Part shown: piece by piece, positions 17,036 through 26,384 of the stretch
Layout: each line of letters starts with the position of its first letter
How positions within the stretch are numbered: position 1 is the stretch's first letter
Assembly: GCA_023391015.1 (NCBI GenBank)
Contig: JAEWBT010000047.1
Span: 1 to 64,000, forward strand
Length of the DNA: 64,000 nt
Direction of reading: 5' to 3'
Origin: Bacteroidota bacterium
Lineage (GTDB): Bacteria; Bacteroidota; Bacteroidia; Chitinophagales; Chitinophagaceae
Translations under genes and position numbers: made by a program
Notes under the pieces: model-generated
The model's input: the letters and a program-made list of their open reading frames with translations, nothing else
Told to the model about the DNA's origin: nothing
Databases searched by the model: none

Positions 17036-20000
17036 TCATCTCGCTAAATGCTCTGGGTTATTTTGAGCTATGGAAAGCGTATAAAGCAATGGGTTGGTAT
17101 CTCTCTTATCTATTTCCAAAACCTTCGTAGCCGAAGCATCAAAAAAGGACGTTTTTGACGAAATGCGTGCTACACTCCAGCCATGCTCAATGCCACCGTC
17201 GGGGCGTAAAATTATTTTTGCCTTCTGGTTGTAAAGCTCTAAGGAGCGGTAGTGCGGAAGAGGAGTGTTCTGCGCAGATACCTTTGGAATACCTATTTGG
17301 GCTGCGAAAGAGCAAATGGCTTCATTCCTTGCCTCCCCATCAGGATAATTATGTGTGAGCCGATAAGGCGTTTTATCTTCCCTAAAATCATGGCCCTGAA
17401 AGGTAAAGGAATCTATCTCAAAGCCAAGCCGTGCCTGCAACCGCTGGATAAATTGAATCAGCAATATCACACCAAAAGGTGTCCTCATATAGCGATCGCT
17501 ATAGGTGAGGTGAAAAGACTGCCCTTCCATAAGTGCTTTGAGGTCAACCTTCTTCCCCAGTTCGGTTAGCACCAAGTCGGCAACGCTGTCTGAAGAGACA
17601 GGTTTATCTGTAGTAATCTTCGCCTCGTGGATGCGTTGGTTGTGGATACGCAAATCGGGTTCGGAAAAGGCCTCTAAACTTTCCTCGCTCTTCTTGTAGA
17701 GTAGTCCTTCTTTGAGCCGTCCCCAATTTACGTTTAGATCCTCTTCATGTGCAACTGCTAAAAAAGACATAAGTGCGCCATCGCGAAACTGCATCTTACA
17801 AACAGGGTGTAGGGGCGCATTGGGATCTATTTTGCTTGTCAGTACAGTGTACCAAGCCTGCGCTTGAAGGAGTGTTAGCTGATCCTCCTCCGATAAAAAA
17901 CCGGAAAGGGGTGGCATAACCAGACTTACTTTCACCCGTTGGCGAAGTGCATCTAAAAGTGCCAATTCGGAAGTATTCCAATTTCCTAAATTATTAGAAA
18001 CATAGAGATATGCGTGTTCTAATTGATTGCTGTTTAGGTGCTTCAGAATCTCATTGCGCAAAGGCGTTGTTGCCAATTGTAAGCCGGGATACTGCCTACT
18101 TAACGTGTCAGGCACTTTTACGTCTGCCGCTTTTTGAAGCCATTCCAGTGCTTTCTTCCGGTCTAATTGAGGTAAATGCCACTGGGTATTCCGGTCTATA
18201 AGACATTTTGTGCAGGCCCTATCGCACTCGCACACCAACTTTTGCTGCGCAATCTGAATGATTTTCCAGAGGTACGAGGAAAGTTGCGAGGTGTAACCCG
18301 CGCCCCCTTTGGCTGTGTCAAAAAAGAAAATGGTCGTGAACTTTTCATACTTCTTGATACCGAAGCCAATCTCATCCGATTCTACAGTCAGATAGTGTGC
18401 TAACTCTTTGGAAAGCACCGCGCCAAGCGTATAAAGAAGCGTTTCATCTTTTACATTAAAAGAACCGTTCTCCTCGCGTAACCGAAGTTCACAATAATCG
18501 GTGCGGAATCTTCCGCCCAAGATGACGTGCTCTTTAATAGCATAGGAGTTTTCATTTCCGGAGCAAAAGGCAGTCGTTTGTTCTTCACCTTTGCCGCCTC
18601 TCAACCGTTTGTGGCTGGCAAGCGCATCTTTATCATAGGCGGTTCTGCCACAATGCAAACAAACGGCGTATCCGTCGCCCGCGCCGGTGTTGTAGAACAC
18701 GATTTCGCCATTTTCTTCACTGTCTCGGATTTCGTAAAGCAATGGACTTTCAGGTAACCAAGGCTTCACGTTCAACAGGAGCGGGTCAATGTATTGGACG
18801 TAACCTGTTCGGTCTTCTATGTTCCTGCTGGGCTGTTGGTAGATATCCACCGCAAAACCGGCGGGCTGAATCATTTCTGTGTACCCACTTCGCAGATTTT
18901 TGCTTTTAAAGCTCAAGCCGGTAAAGGTGTTTTGCTCTTCGCAATGGGGACAGTTTTGGCTGATTGCCTGTCCTTGAGCAGCTTCTAAGATGCGTTGGTA
19001 GCCACATTTTCGGCACGACTGAATGATTTCCCGCTCTGCTTGTTTGCCGTGTTCGTCCTTTAGGATAATACCTGCTGATAGGTAGCTTTTCCCGTCTATC
19101 ACTACGTTTTTGCCAGGTGCAAACTCGGAGAGCGCCCGCGTAATAAAGTAAGAGGGTTTGGATGATTTTCGCTGATTGTTTCTTCCTTTTTCCTCCAACT
19201 CGCTGATGGTGAGGGTATCAAATTCCACAATGCCGGTAGGAAGTCCTGCACTTGGCAAAAAGCCTTCTTCCACCATAAAGCTGATAGCATCCTTATCCTG
19301 GAACTGCTGCTTTTGATATTTTACAGCTTTGTAGGCAGGCGAATCTTCCCCAAAATCCCGCTCCAGCATTTTGAGCTTTTCCTCTAGTGCCAACTGCTTT
19401 TGAGTTGTTGCCCCATATACGTCCTCAAAATGTTTGGTGGCCTTACTCAGCAGAAAGGAAAAAGTGTGGTCACGCCAAGGCGTATTTTGCAGAATAGGCT
19501 TGAGTGCATTTTTGCAACTATCGGCCTCTCCATTTTGCAACCAAAGCAAGAATTGCGAGGCAAAGCCACCTTCGTCCAAAAAGAAGTTCTGAACTTTAAT
19601 GCGCACGTTTAAGCCTTGAATGGCATCCGTTTGCACGAAATGGCCTAGAAAAAAGGCGTTTACATGGCGTGCGATTACCGCACTGCTGTGAAACGAAAGG
19701 CTAGGTGGTGCGATAGGGTGTCTTAATGCCCATAAAGGATTGGCCATTACCTGGAGGCCCACCGGATTGGGGGCACAGATAGTGAAGGCAGTTGATTTTG
19801 CCTCGGCCCGCCGTCCTGCTCGCCCTGCCCGCTGCAAATAGTTGGCTGGTGCAGGCGGAACATTATTCATTACCACCGTAGAAATGCCGCCAATATCTAC
19901 GCCCATTTCCATTGTGGTAGAGCAGTTGAGTACGTTCAACTTTCCCCGTTCAAATTCATTTTCCAGCGTCTTTAACCGGCTGTCGGATTGCTGAGCAGAG

Positions 20001-23000
20001 TGTTCGCCGGCAAGATAGAGCGGTTGGTTTAGGATGACCTGTTCGTGCAAGTTATTCCAAACCCCTTGCTCACGCATATGCAAAGCGTTTTCCGCAATCC
20101 ACGCACGCGTCCGTCCTATTTGTGGGTTCTTCTCCGCATCCAAATGGAAAGGGAAAGGCATCAGCGGTATGGACACCTCTTTTTTTATCCTGTAATGATT
20201 AATATTATCAGGGTGGAGACGACCCTTTATCCAAGGCGAATAGTGCCGGAAATGGGCATCAATCAGACGACGCTTGACTGGACAAAGCCATACTGTTGAG
20301 GACAGTTTAAAAGCAGAGGCGTTTTCCAGATAGAGCTTGTAGCCGTTGCCAAATTCATCCAGGACTCTTACTTTAATGACCTTCCATAGGTCCTCTAGCA
20401 GCGCGTTGAGCTGGTCCTCCCTTTCTGCATCTATGTCATTCAACTGGTGCCAGCCTAATCCCGCACACAGCAACAAAGCCAATCGGTTCGGGTGTGTTTT
20501 ATCAAACCGCGGCCAGCGTCTTACGTCCACTTCGCGCGCATCCGGGTTAAAAACAGGCACACTCCTCAAATTGCCTGTTGTATAAGGCAATACTGAATTA
20601 GAAACATTGAAATGGTAGCGTAAACGCACAACGTAGTCCACGGCTATTTTCAAAAGGGACTGCCACTCAGGTTGTGTAATATTCAGTACACGCGCGGCGG
20701 TAGGCAGTGGTGCGTCTTGCAGTTTTGGATAAATGAGGCTTACCAGACCCAAATTTTCCAAAGAACGCATCAGCGGCTGACGCAACGCAAATTGGTCGTA
20801 GAGGATGGCATCCAGATAACGCTCCTTCGCAAGAGGGTTGTTATCGCCTGGGTTGTTGCCCTTAAAAAGATTGAAGAAGTCGGGCCGTGAAACGAGATAT
20901 TCCTTCAAATCTTTCCAATTGAGCGCCACTTTTTCCCGTGCATCTCCTTTGCCTGTCTGCTGTTCTTTTAAGGCATCAAGAGCTTTCTGTTTTTGGTTTC
21001 GCAGGAGCGGGAGCGTGGTTTTGGCTAGCTCGGCCTCCAACTGCTTAATTGCTTCTTGTATTTCGTCTTCAGAACCCGCAACGTTTTCCTCCTCCCATAG
21101 TTTTACTTTTTCACACAACTTGTGAAAAACCTGCGAGCGAACCCACCGCGCTTCGTTGTCCTGATTAATAAGCGCAGAGATTTTAGCGGTTCCCTGCCTG
21201 CTGTCTGTAAAGGAAATATACTTGTGTCCTTGCCAGAGCATTTCGCTCGTAAGCTTTTGAGCTTTGGGGGTCTCTTCCAATATGATATCCGCCAAAACCC
21301 GATTGATGAAGGCGGAAGACAGCCGGAAATGGTTGGGATTTTCTATCTCACTGTCGCAGTAAGGACAAGAGTCACCGTCGTGCATACACACAAATTCGTC
21401 TCCACTTCTATCCACAATGGCTCCTGCGCTTAAGGAAAAGGAAGCAGTTGCTTTTAAAAGCGGCGCGCCAGAAAGCTTTCTGGTAAAATAAAACTTCTTT
21501 GTTCTTGGGTGCTTTTCTTCCGCAGATGCTTCTACAGGGTCTTCTTCGTGCTCTTGCAGGTCAAACTGAAAGGCATCCTGCACAAGCGCAGACACGGCAT
21601 CCAATTTTTCGTTGCCTCTGGCATCTAGGCTTTTTTCGGCCTCTAAAAGCTGGTGGCCGCAGGAGCGACAGGAGACCAACTCAAACACAGGCGCACCGCA
21701 GTTGCACAACGACCCAGCAATGGTAGTCATCGGCCCAATGGCTTCATTGGGAATAATATCTTGCTGGTGATGCGAGCAGGCTCTGTCAGTGCAAACCCAA
21801 ATGCCACCAATACCGCGTGCAAAAAAGTGGGCGCGCACTGGAAGAAGAGGGTGATCATCCACAGAACGTTCACTGAGCTTGTCAATGATTCGCAACCGCT
21901 CTGTGGTCGTCCCGCTGGTGTTCAACAGTTTGCCTATTTCGCTCAGCGAAAGGGCATTATTTCGGAGTAACTCTTTACGCAGAAAATGCACTTGATGAAA
22001 CGTCTCCGGTCTTTCTTCCTGTAGCCAATCCGTTGTTTGCTTGGCGGCCTGCGTTGGTTTAGGGAGTTCTTGAGGTAATACTCTGCTTCCGGTAATGACA
22101 ACAATATTCTCCTTCGGAATGCCACAAAGCAGCGACATAAAATCCTGAAGCTGTTGAAAGCTCTCCGGGTTGGAGCCAACGGTGGCAGAAGTGATGGCAA
22201 ACCGCAGGTTTTTCGTTTCCACCCCAAAAGCATCCGCAACGCGCCGGATAAGTAGCGCCATTTCCGAAGCTGCGGAGCCGGTGAGCGTGTGAGCTTCATC
22301 CAGCAGAATCCAACGCAGCTTACCCTGCGAATTTTTAAGCAGGGGAACGTCTTTGTTGCGCACCAGAATGTACTCCAACATAGAAGGGTTGGTGAATAAA
22401 ATCTGCGGAGGCTGTTCGCGTATCTTGCTCCGGGAGATGACCTCTGGCTGGGCGTCTTTTTCGGCAGACACACTGGACGTTTCATCAGTCTGTCCATTGT
22501 ACACCGCGTAGCGAACGCCGCCAATGGCTTTACACCACGCGTGCATCCGCTTGCGCTGGCTACCAATAAGCGCGTTGAGCGGATACAGGAAGATGGCATT
22601 CACCCCGGTTCCATTCCGGCAGTTTTTGAATAAATCATACAGCACTGGAAGCATAAAACACTCCGTTTTGCCGGAGCCAGTGCCGGTGGTAACGGCAATA
22701 GATTTGTTTTCGCTGAGTAGCTTTTCCCAGCTTTCAACTTGGTGTTTGTAGGGATGGCGCTCTATCGGGAACCGAAATTCATTGTCTTTAATGCCGCTAA
22801 GCGCTTTAATAAAGTCCTTGTCAAATACCTCTTCCATATCGCCGAAACGTTGCGAAGCCGCCTCCCATGGAAAAGCCGACTGAATCACCGGCTCGGCCAT
22901 AAGCTTTTCCTTGGTCAGGATATGTCCTAAGTAAGTCTGCATATTTGCTTCGCCGGTAGCCCAAAGTGAGAGGGCAGCATCCGTCAGCCTTTTCTTGGTG

Positions 23001-23026
23001 TTCGTGTAGAAGCGTTGGAAGTTCAT
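17036..23026 (-). CDS. druE: DruE-like giant DEAD/DEAH helicase with DUF1998 region
   Basis: At 1,996 residues this has the size and layout of DruE, the helicase common to all Druantia systems. Walker A TTGTGSGKTE is at about 113-122 and the DEAH box (LLDEAHTLTGSAASEM) near 240. Motif VI is LQRAGRAGRR near 1050, followed by a DUF1998-like part with Cys clusters: SCRKCGYQRI, and CECDRACTKCLIDRN near 1600. The last 350 residues are unassigned. The DruH-like gene lies just upstream (16-bp gap), which fits Druantia type III. The mechanism of Druantia is not known. DISARM DrmA/DrmB also share DUF1998, but their gene set is different. Confidence 0.8.
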   Translation of the reverse strand: MNFQRFYTNTKKRLTDAALSLWATGEANMQTYLGHILTKEKLMAEPVIQSAFPWEAASQRFGDMEEVFDKDFIKALSGIKDNEFRFPIERHPYKHQVESWEKLLSENKSIAVTTGTGSGKTECFMLPVLYDLFKNCRNGTGVNAIFLYPLNALIGSQRKRMHAWCKAIGGVRYAVYNGQTDETSSVSAEKDAQPEVISRSKIREQPPQILFTNPSMLEYILVRNKDVPLLKNSQGKLRWILLDEAHTLTGSAASEMALLIRRVADAFGVETKNLRFAITSATVGSNPESFQQLQDFMSLLCGIPKENIVVITGSRVLPQELPKPTQAAKQTTDWLQEERPETFHQVHFLRKELLRNNALSLSEIGKLLNTSGTTTERLRIIDKLSERSVDDHPLLPVRAHFFARGIGGIWVCTDRACSHHQQDIIPNEAIGPMTTIAGSLCNCGAPVFELVSCRSCGHQLLEAEKSLDARGNEKLDAVSALVQDAFQFDLQEHEEDPVEASAEEKHPRTKKFYFTRKLSGAPLLKATASFSLSAGAIVDRSGDEFVCMHDGDSCPYCDSEIENPNHFRLSSAFINRVLADIILEETPKAQKLTSEMLWQGHKYISFTDSRQGTAKISALINQDNEARWVRSQVFHKLCEKVKLWEEENVAGSEDEIQEAIKQLEAELAKTTLPLLRNQKQKALDALKEQQTGKGDAREKVALNWKDLKEYLVSRPDFFNLFKGNNPGDNNPLAKERYLDAILYDQFALRQPLMRSLENLGLVSLIYPKLQDAPLPTAARVLNITQPEWQSLLKIAVDYVVRLRYHFNVSNSVLPYTTGNLRSVPVFNPDAREVDVRRWPRFDKTHPNRLALLLCAGLGWHQLNDIDAEREDQLNALLEDLWKVIKVRVLDEFGNGYKLYLENASAFKLSSTVWLCPVKRRLIDAHFRHYSPWIKGRLHPDNINHYRIKKEVSIPLMPFPFHLDAEKNPQIGRTRAWIAENALHMREQGVWNNLHEQVILNQPLYLAGEHSAQQSDSRLKTLENEFERGKLNVLNCSTTMEMGVDIGGISTVVMNNVPPAPANYLQRAGRAGRRAEAKSTAFTICAPNPVGLQVMANPLWALRHPIAPPSLSFHSSAVIARHVNAFFLGHFVQTDAIQGLNVRIKVQNFFLDEGGFASQFLLWLQNGEADSCKNALKPILQNTPWRDHTFSFLLSKATKHFEDVYGATTQKQLALEEKLKMLERDFGEDSPAYKAVKYQKQQFQDKDAISFMVEEGFLPSAGLPTGIVEFDTLTISELEEKGRNNQRKSSKPSYFITRALSEFAPGKNVVIDGKSYLSAGIILKDEHGKQAEREIIQSCRKCGYQRILEAAQGQAISQNCPHCEEQNTFTGLSFKSKNLRSGYTEMIQPAGFAVDIYQQPSRNIEDRTGYVQYIDPLLLNVKPWLPESPLLYEIRDSEENGEIVFYNTGAGDGYAVCLHCGRTAYDKDALASHKRLRGGKGEEQTTAFCSGNENSYAIKEHVILGGRFRTDYCELRLREENGSFNVKDETLLYTLGAVLSKELAHYLTVESDEIGFGIKKYEKFTTIFFFDTAKGGAGYTSQLSSYLWKIIQIAQQKLVCECDRACTKCLIDRNTQWHLPQLDRKKALEWLQKAADVKVPDTLSRQYPGLQLATTPLRNEILKHLNSNQLEHAYLYVSNNLGNWNTSELALLDALRQRVKVSLVMPPLSGFLSEEDQLTLLQAQAWYTVLTSKIDPNAPLHPVCKMQFRDGALMSFLAVAHEEDLNVNWGRLKEGLLYKKSEESLEAFSEPDLRIHNQRIHEAKITTDKPVSSDSVADLVLTELGKKVDLKALMEGQSFHLTYSDRYMRTPFGVILLIQFIQRLQARLGFEIDSFTFQGHDFREDKTPYRLTHNYPDGEARNEAICSFAAQIGIPKVSAQNTPLPHYRSLELYNQKAKIILRPDGGIEHGWSVARISSKTSFFDASATKVLEIDKRDTNPLLYTLSIAQNNPEHLAR

Positions 23027-23042
23027 GGAGTTCTTAAGATTT

Positions 23043-26000
23043 TTAGGGTTGAAGGCGGCTCAGACAGTGGCAAATGGCTTGTCCATACCATTGTGGGTGG
23101 AGCTGATAGCAATACTGAATGTTACGACGCACGATTTCAGCATCTATGCTCCATAAATCATGTGTTTCCCCTGCTATAGAAAGCGCAACAGCAGTTGGTG
23201 CTTTAAGCAGGATCTTTACGGTGCGATTGCCCTCGTTTACAGGAATCAATTCCTTAAACTTGAGCGCTATTTTCGGCTGTTCTCTGGGCAGCACGGTTAA
23301 TACTTGTTCTCCCAAAGTCGTACGCAATTCCTGTATGGCACTGTTCAAATGGAAGCCGGGCGTTGGAAAGAGTGACTCTCCTAAAATATACTTAGTGATA
23401 GCCCTAAAGCTTGTATTGGGAACGAGGTTATTGAAATAGCGACTTAGGTTGCTTATGACAATAGACATCAGCTCTGGATTTTGAAAGCAGCCTATCCAAA
23501 ACATTGCAAACCCCCAATCGTCTTTGGAGATCCAATGAAAGCACAACCCCAGTTCTGCTTCTAGGCGTTTTTGAATCTCCTCATCAAATGACTCCTCTTC
23601 ACTGTAACAAAGCAGATATACAAACGCCTTCGCCGCCAGCTCGCCAGAACATGCAATACACCGCAGCAACTCAAAAGAAGCTAAGGGCAAACTGTACTTC
23701 AGACAGAGTTGGTAGCAGTTATAAAATTGCTTCCAAATCTCATCTTCTGGGGTGGCTGCTTGAAGCAACAAAGTCCGCATTTGAAGGGTGCGCGCCTGCG
23801 TTTCCTCCTCTTGGCGCTGAGGGGGGAAGTCTTCCTCCGTTTCCAGAATATTCTCACCAGAAACAGCCTCTTTTTTAAACGTTATCAGGGTAGGTTTCAG
23901 CACAGCGCCTTCCCCAAAAACAAAGTAGCGCGCTTCTTCATTTTCGGGAAAGAGCATCCAGCCTTCCGCTGATTTTTCCAGCGCCTGAAGTTCCTTGGTT
24001 TCGGAGAGACTGTCTAGCGAAATGGCCCATAAGGGATGGTCTGCCGCACTACTCTTCACGAGAATTTTATCTTCGCGCTGCTCGTAGGTAATCTGGCCTT
24101 CGTACGGGGAAATGTGGTAAGTAGCGCAGGTACGCTCGTTGCCGTTTTGGCGGATGCACAACTCCAACGCAATCTGCGCGGGTGCGCCCGGCCCGGTGAG
24201 CCGAAGTAGGTGATTTATTTTGTCCTCAAAAAACGACAGGGGCGTAACCCGTTGCGAAATGGGATGAACGCTTGCAACTACGGGATTGCTCTTGTTCCGA
24301 AGTCGGAGGATAACGTTCTCTTCGTTCACTAAAATCCGGTGACCGTAGAGTTTTGAAACGCATAGGTTTTCTTCCTGCGAAAGCATCCGCTGGTCTTTAT
24401 CCACAAGGGCTATTCCTTTAAACGGCGCACAAAAACCAAAACGCAACGCCCGTTGCCCGGGTAGGCTGATCCGACCATTCAGCGAAGCCGGAAATCTATC
24501 ATGCTGCTCCAGCCGGACATGGACGCGCTGGGGTGTTTCGGCTGTTATTTGGCAAAGCACCTTCGGCTCCACAATCGCAAAGTCAAAAGGGTCTCCGTTC
24601 AAGGATAATGTGGCTTCCTGGAACTGTTGGTTAGAGGCCGAAAGGTCAAAAGTGCCGATATTGTAGCAGCGGTCGTACTCTACCATCTCGCCCACCTGAA
24701 TCTTTAAGTGGACAACACCTAACGGCAATGGACCACCCAGTGGCTGCCAGTCGCGCGCACCGGAGATTTTCCAGCGCACCGACACAGGTCTAATGGGTTT
24801 ACCTTCTTTGTCGGTTACGTCTATAAGGGGCCTGCGACGCAACACAGGCATATTGGCTCGCTGCATCCACGAAGGCCTTTCCTCCCGCAACGTCCACTGA
24901 AAACTGGGGCAATGGGTGCAAAACTGGTAGGACGTTTCGTTTTGCCGAACGCTCTGGGTGCCTTCAAATTTGGTCCAATAAAGGCAACTGCCAGCTACCT
25001 CAATCAGTTCTGTTTCCTCCAGCGCCAACAAGTCGCAGGATTCTGGCCCCAGCAGGTAGGCCGTTGCTTCTTCCGTGTTGTTGCCTCTCGCTAGTAGGAA
25101 CTGGTTCTCCGAGTATTGCGTCCAGAGTGTAGGCCGGTCCAGCCGCGGACTGTTCGGAATCATTTGCGTGCAATCGTAGCGGTTGCCCTCTATGTCCAGC
25201 AGATACACTTCCGGCAGCGCGCTTTGCGCTTCCCAAAAAAGCGAATCCTGATTTACCCACACAGGCCGATACGTATCATCACCCCGCCGCACCAGTTTAC
25301 ACAGCAGTTCATCGTTGTAGAACAAGCGATACTCCGGGCTGCCAAAATCTGTTTCCGGGTCTTCACCACACAAAGCCAGCAGTTCTTTTTTGCTCAACTC
25401 TCCGATGGTTAAGTAGAGGCGAATACGCTTTCTCTCCGGTTCCAACACCCAACTGGCGCGCACTTTTCGCAGGGCTTTCTTTTCGGTGGGGCGCTCTTTT
25501 TCTGCGCGAAGCACCCGTACGATTTCTGTAAGCTCTGCCGTTTCTTCTAAAAGCGTCAGCACCTCAGCGTGGCCTTGCCGGTCTGTGCCGTCACTCAAGA
25601 TGGCCTGCACAATCGCTAAGCAGCACTCGTACACTTGATCGTTGCGGCTGGAGAGTGGCAGCAGGGAGGTGAGTGTTGCGTCAAAGGCAAAATCGTCAAT
25701 GTTTTTGGGGCGCAAAGCCAGAATGCGCAAAAGGAAGGTTTTGTAAGCGCCGTCGTTTTTGCGGATGTGCAGGATAGGCAGGCCGCCCTGTTGAAGCAGG
25801 GTTTTAAAATAAAACGTGCGGTCATGGCGCATCCACCGCACACCCAGCAACTTGGCTCCTTTTTTAGCGTGCTGGAAGAAATCTTCCGCATCAAAAAGCG
25901 GATTGTTTTGAAAGCTCACAAAAACCATTTGCTTAGAGGGTACGCCGCCTTCGTAACAACGCTTCCACCATTCGGCATAATACAGCGCACAGTCGCGCGG

Positions 26001-26144
26001 GTCAAGGCCACTTAAGTGGCGTGTGCTTCTCAAAAGGTTTTTTAGGTGGTGAAACTCATTGTCACTGAGGTTATACTTCCATAGCGCGCGGGAGTCATGG
26101 CGATTTATGTTCCGCTTTTCTAAGAGTTGTAAGAATAGGCCCAT
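23043..26144 (-). CDS. druH: DruH-like protein (STY4851/ECs_5259-type)
   Basis: This 1,033-residue protein has no catalytic motif that I can see. The N-terminal 150 residues (LDPRDCALYYAEWWKRCYEGG) are helical. The middle looks beta-rich with immunoglobulin-like blocks, and the C-terminus is helical (FHWISKDDWGFAMFWIGCFQ). Length, order and neighbour (a 2,000-residue DUF1998 helicase directly downstream) match the DruH/STY4851 family of Druantia type III. The assignment is mainly by context and needs a profile search. It is the first gene of its operon, with the shared operator at 26227-26247, 83 bp upstream of its ATG. Confidence 0.68.
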   Translation of the reverse strand: MGLFLQLLEKRNINRHDSRALWKYNLSDNEFHHLKNLLRSTRHLSGLDPRDCALYYAEWWKRCYEGGVPSKQMVFVSFQNNPLFDAEDFFQHAKKGAKLLGVRWMRHDRTFYFKTLLQQGGLPILHIRKNDGAYKTFLLRILALRPKNIDDFAFDATLTSLLPLSSRNDQVYECCLAIVQAILSDGTDRQGHAEVLTLLEETAELTEIVRVLRAEKERPTEKKALRKVRASWVLEPERKRIRLYLTIGELSKKELLALCGEDPETDFGSPEYRLFYNDELLCKLVRRGDDTYRPVWVNQDSLFWEAQSALPEVYLLDIEGNRYDCTQMIPNSPRLDRPTLWTQYSENQFLLARGNNTEEATAYLLGPESCDLLALEETELIEVAGSCLYWTKFEGTQSVRQNETSYQFCTHCPSFQWTLREERPSWMQRANMPVLRRRPLIDVTDKEGKPIRPVSVRWKISGARDWQPLGGPLPLGVVHLKIQVGEMVEYDRCYNIGTFDLSASNQQFQEATLSLNGDPFDFAIVEPKVLCQITAETPQRVHVRLEQHDRFPASLNGRISLPGQRALRFGFCAPFKGIALVDKDQRMLSQEENLCVSKLYGHRILVNEENVILRLRNKSNPVVASVHPISQRVTPLSFFEDKINHLLRLTGPGAPAQIALELCIRQNGNERTCATYHISPYEGQITYEQREDKILVKSSAADHPLWAISLDSLSETKELQALEKSAEGWMLFPENEEARYFVFGEGAVLKPTLITFKKEAVSGENILETEEDFPPQRQEEETQARTLQMRTLLLQAATPEDEIWKQFYNCYQLCLKYSLPLASFELLRCIACSGELAAKAFVYLLCYSEEESFDEEIQKRLEAELGLCFHWISKDDWGFAMFWIGCFQNPELMSIVISNLSRYFNNLVPNTSFRAITKYILGESLFPTPGFHLNSAIQELRTTLGEQVLTVLPREQPKIALKFKELIPVNEGNRTVKILLKAPTAVALSIAGETHDLWSIDAEIVRRNIQYCYQLHPQWYGQAICHCLSRLQP

Positions 26145-26384
26145 AGAGTTGAGAATAGCATTTTAACCAGCGTTTTTACAGAATTTATTTGCCTCCTGAC
26201 AAGAGAGTTGTAAATGTCAAAGGGAGTTGTGCAATCTATTTGCGCAGCTAAATGGAAATTTCGTCTTTCCTAAAAACACTCCCTATGTCTGGCCCATTTC
26301 GCGACCCTTTCCTCTAAAGGCTTTCCCGCTCCTTGATAGCGGCCTTTCACCATCAATGAAAATTCTTTTGGGGGAGAGCGTCGT
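26145..26384. promoter_or_regulatory. Promoter region of the Druantia-like operon
   Basis: This 240-bp gap lies between the hsdR stop and the druH start (both minus strand). It holds one copy of the shared palindrome at 26227-26247. I see no good hairpin terminator after hsdR, so read-through from hsdR into the Druantia-like operon is possible. Confidence 0.55.
26227..26247. promoter_or_regulatory. Shared operator, copy 1 (upstream of druH)
   Basis: TTGTGCA-N7-TGCGCAG: the left half is perfect, the right half has two mismatches to TGCACAA. The spacer ATCTATT resembles that of copy 3 (GCCTATT). Confidence 0.7.

Noticed and set aside
17036..26144. DISARM system
   Set aside because: DUF1998 helicase alone is shared with DISARM; the methylase, PLD protein DrmC and split DrmA/DrmB are not in the operon.
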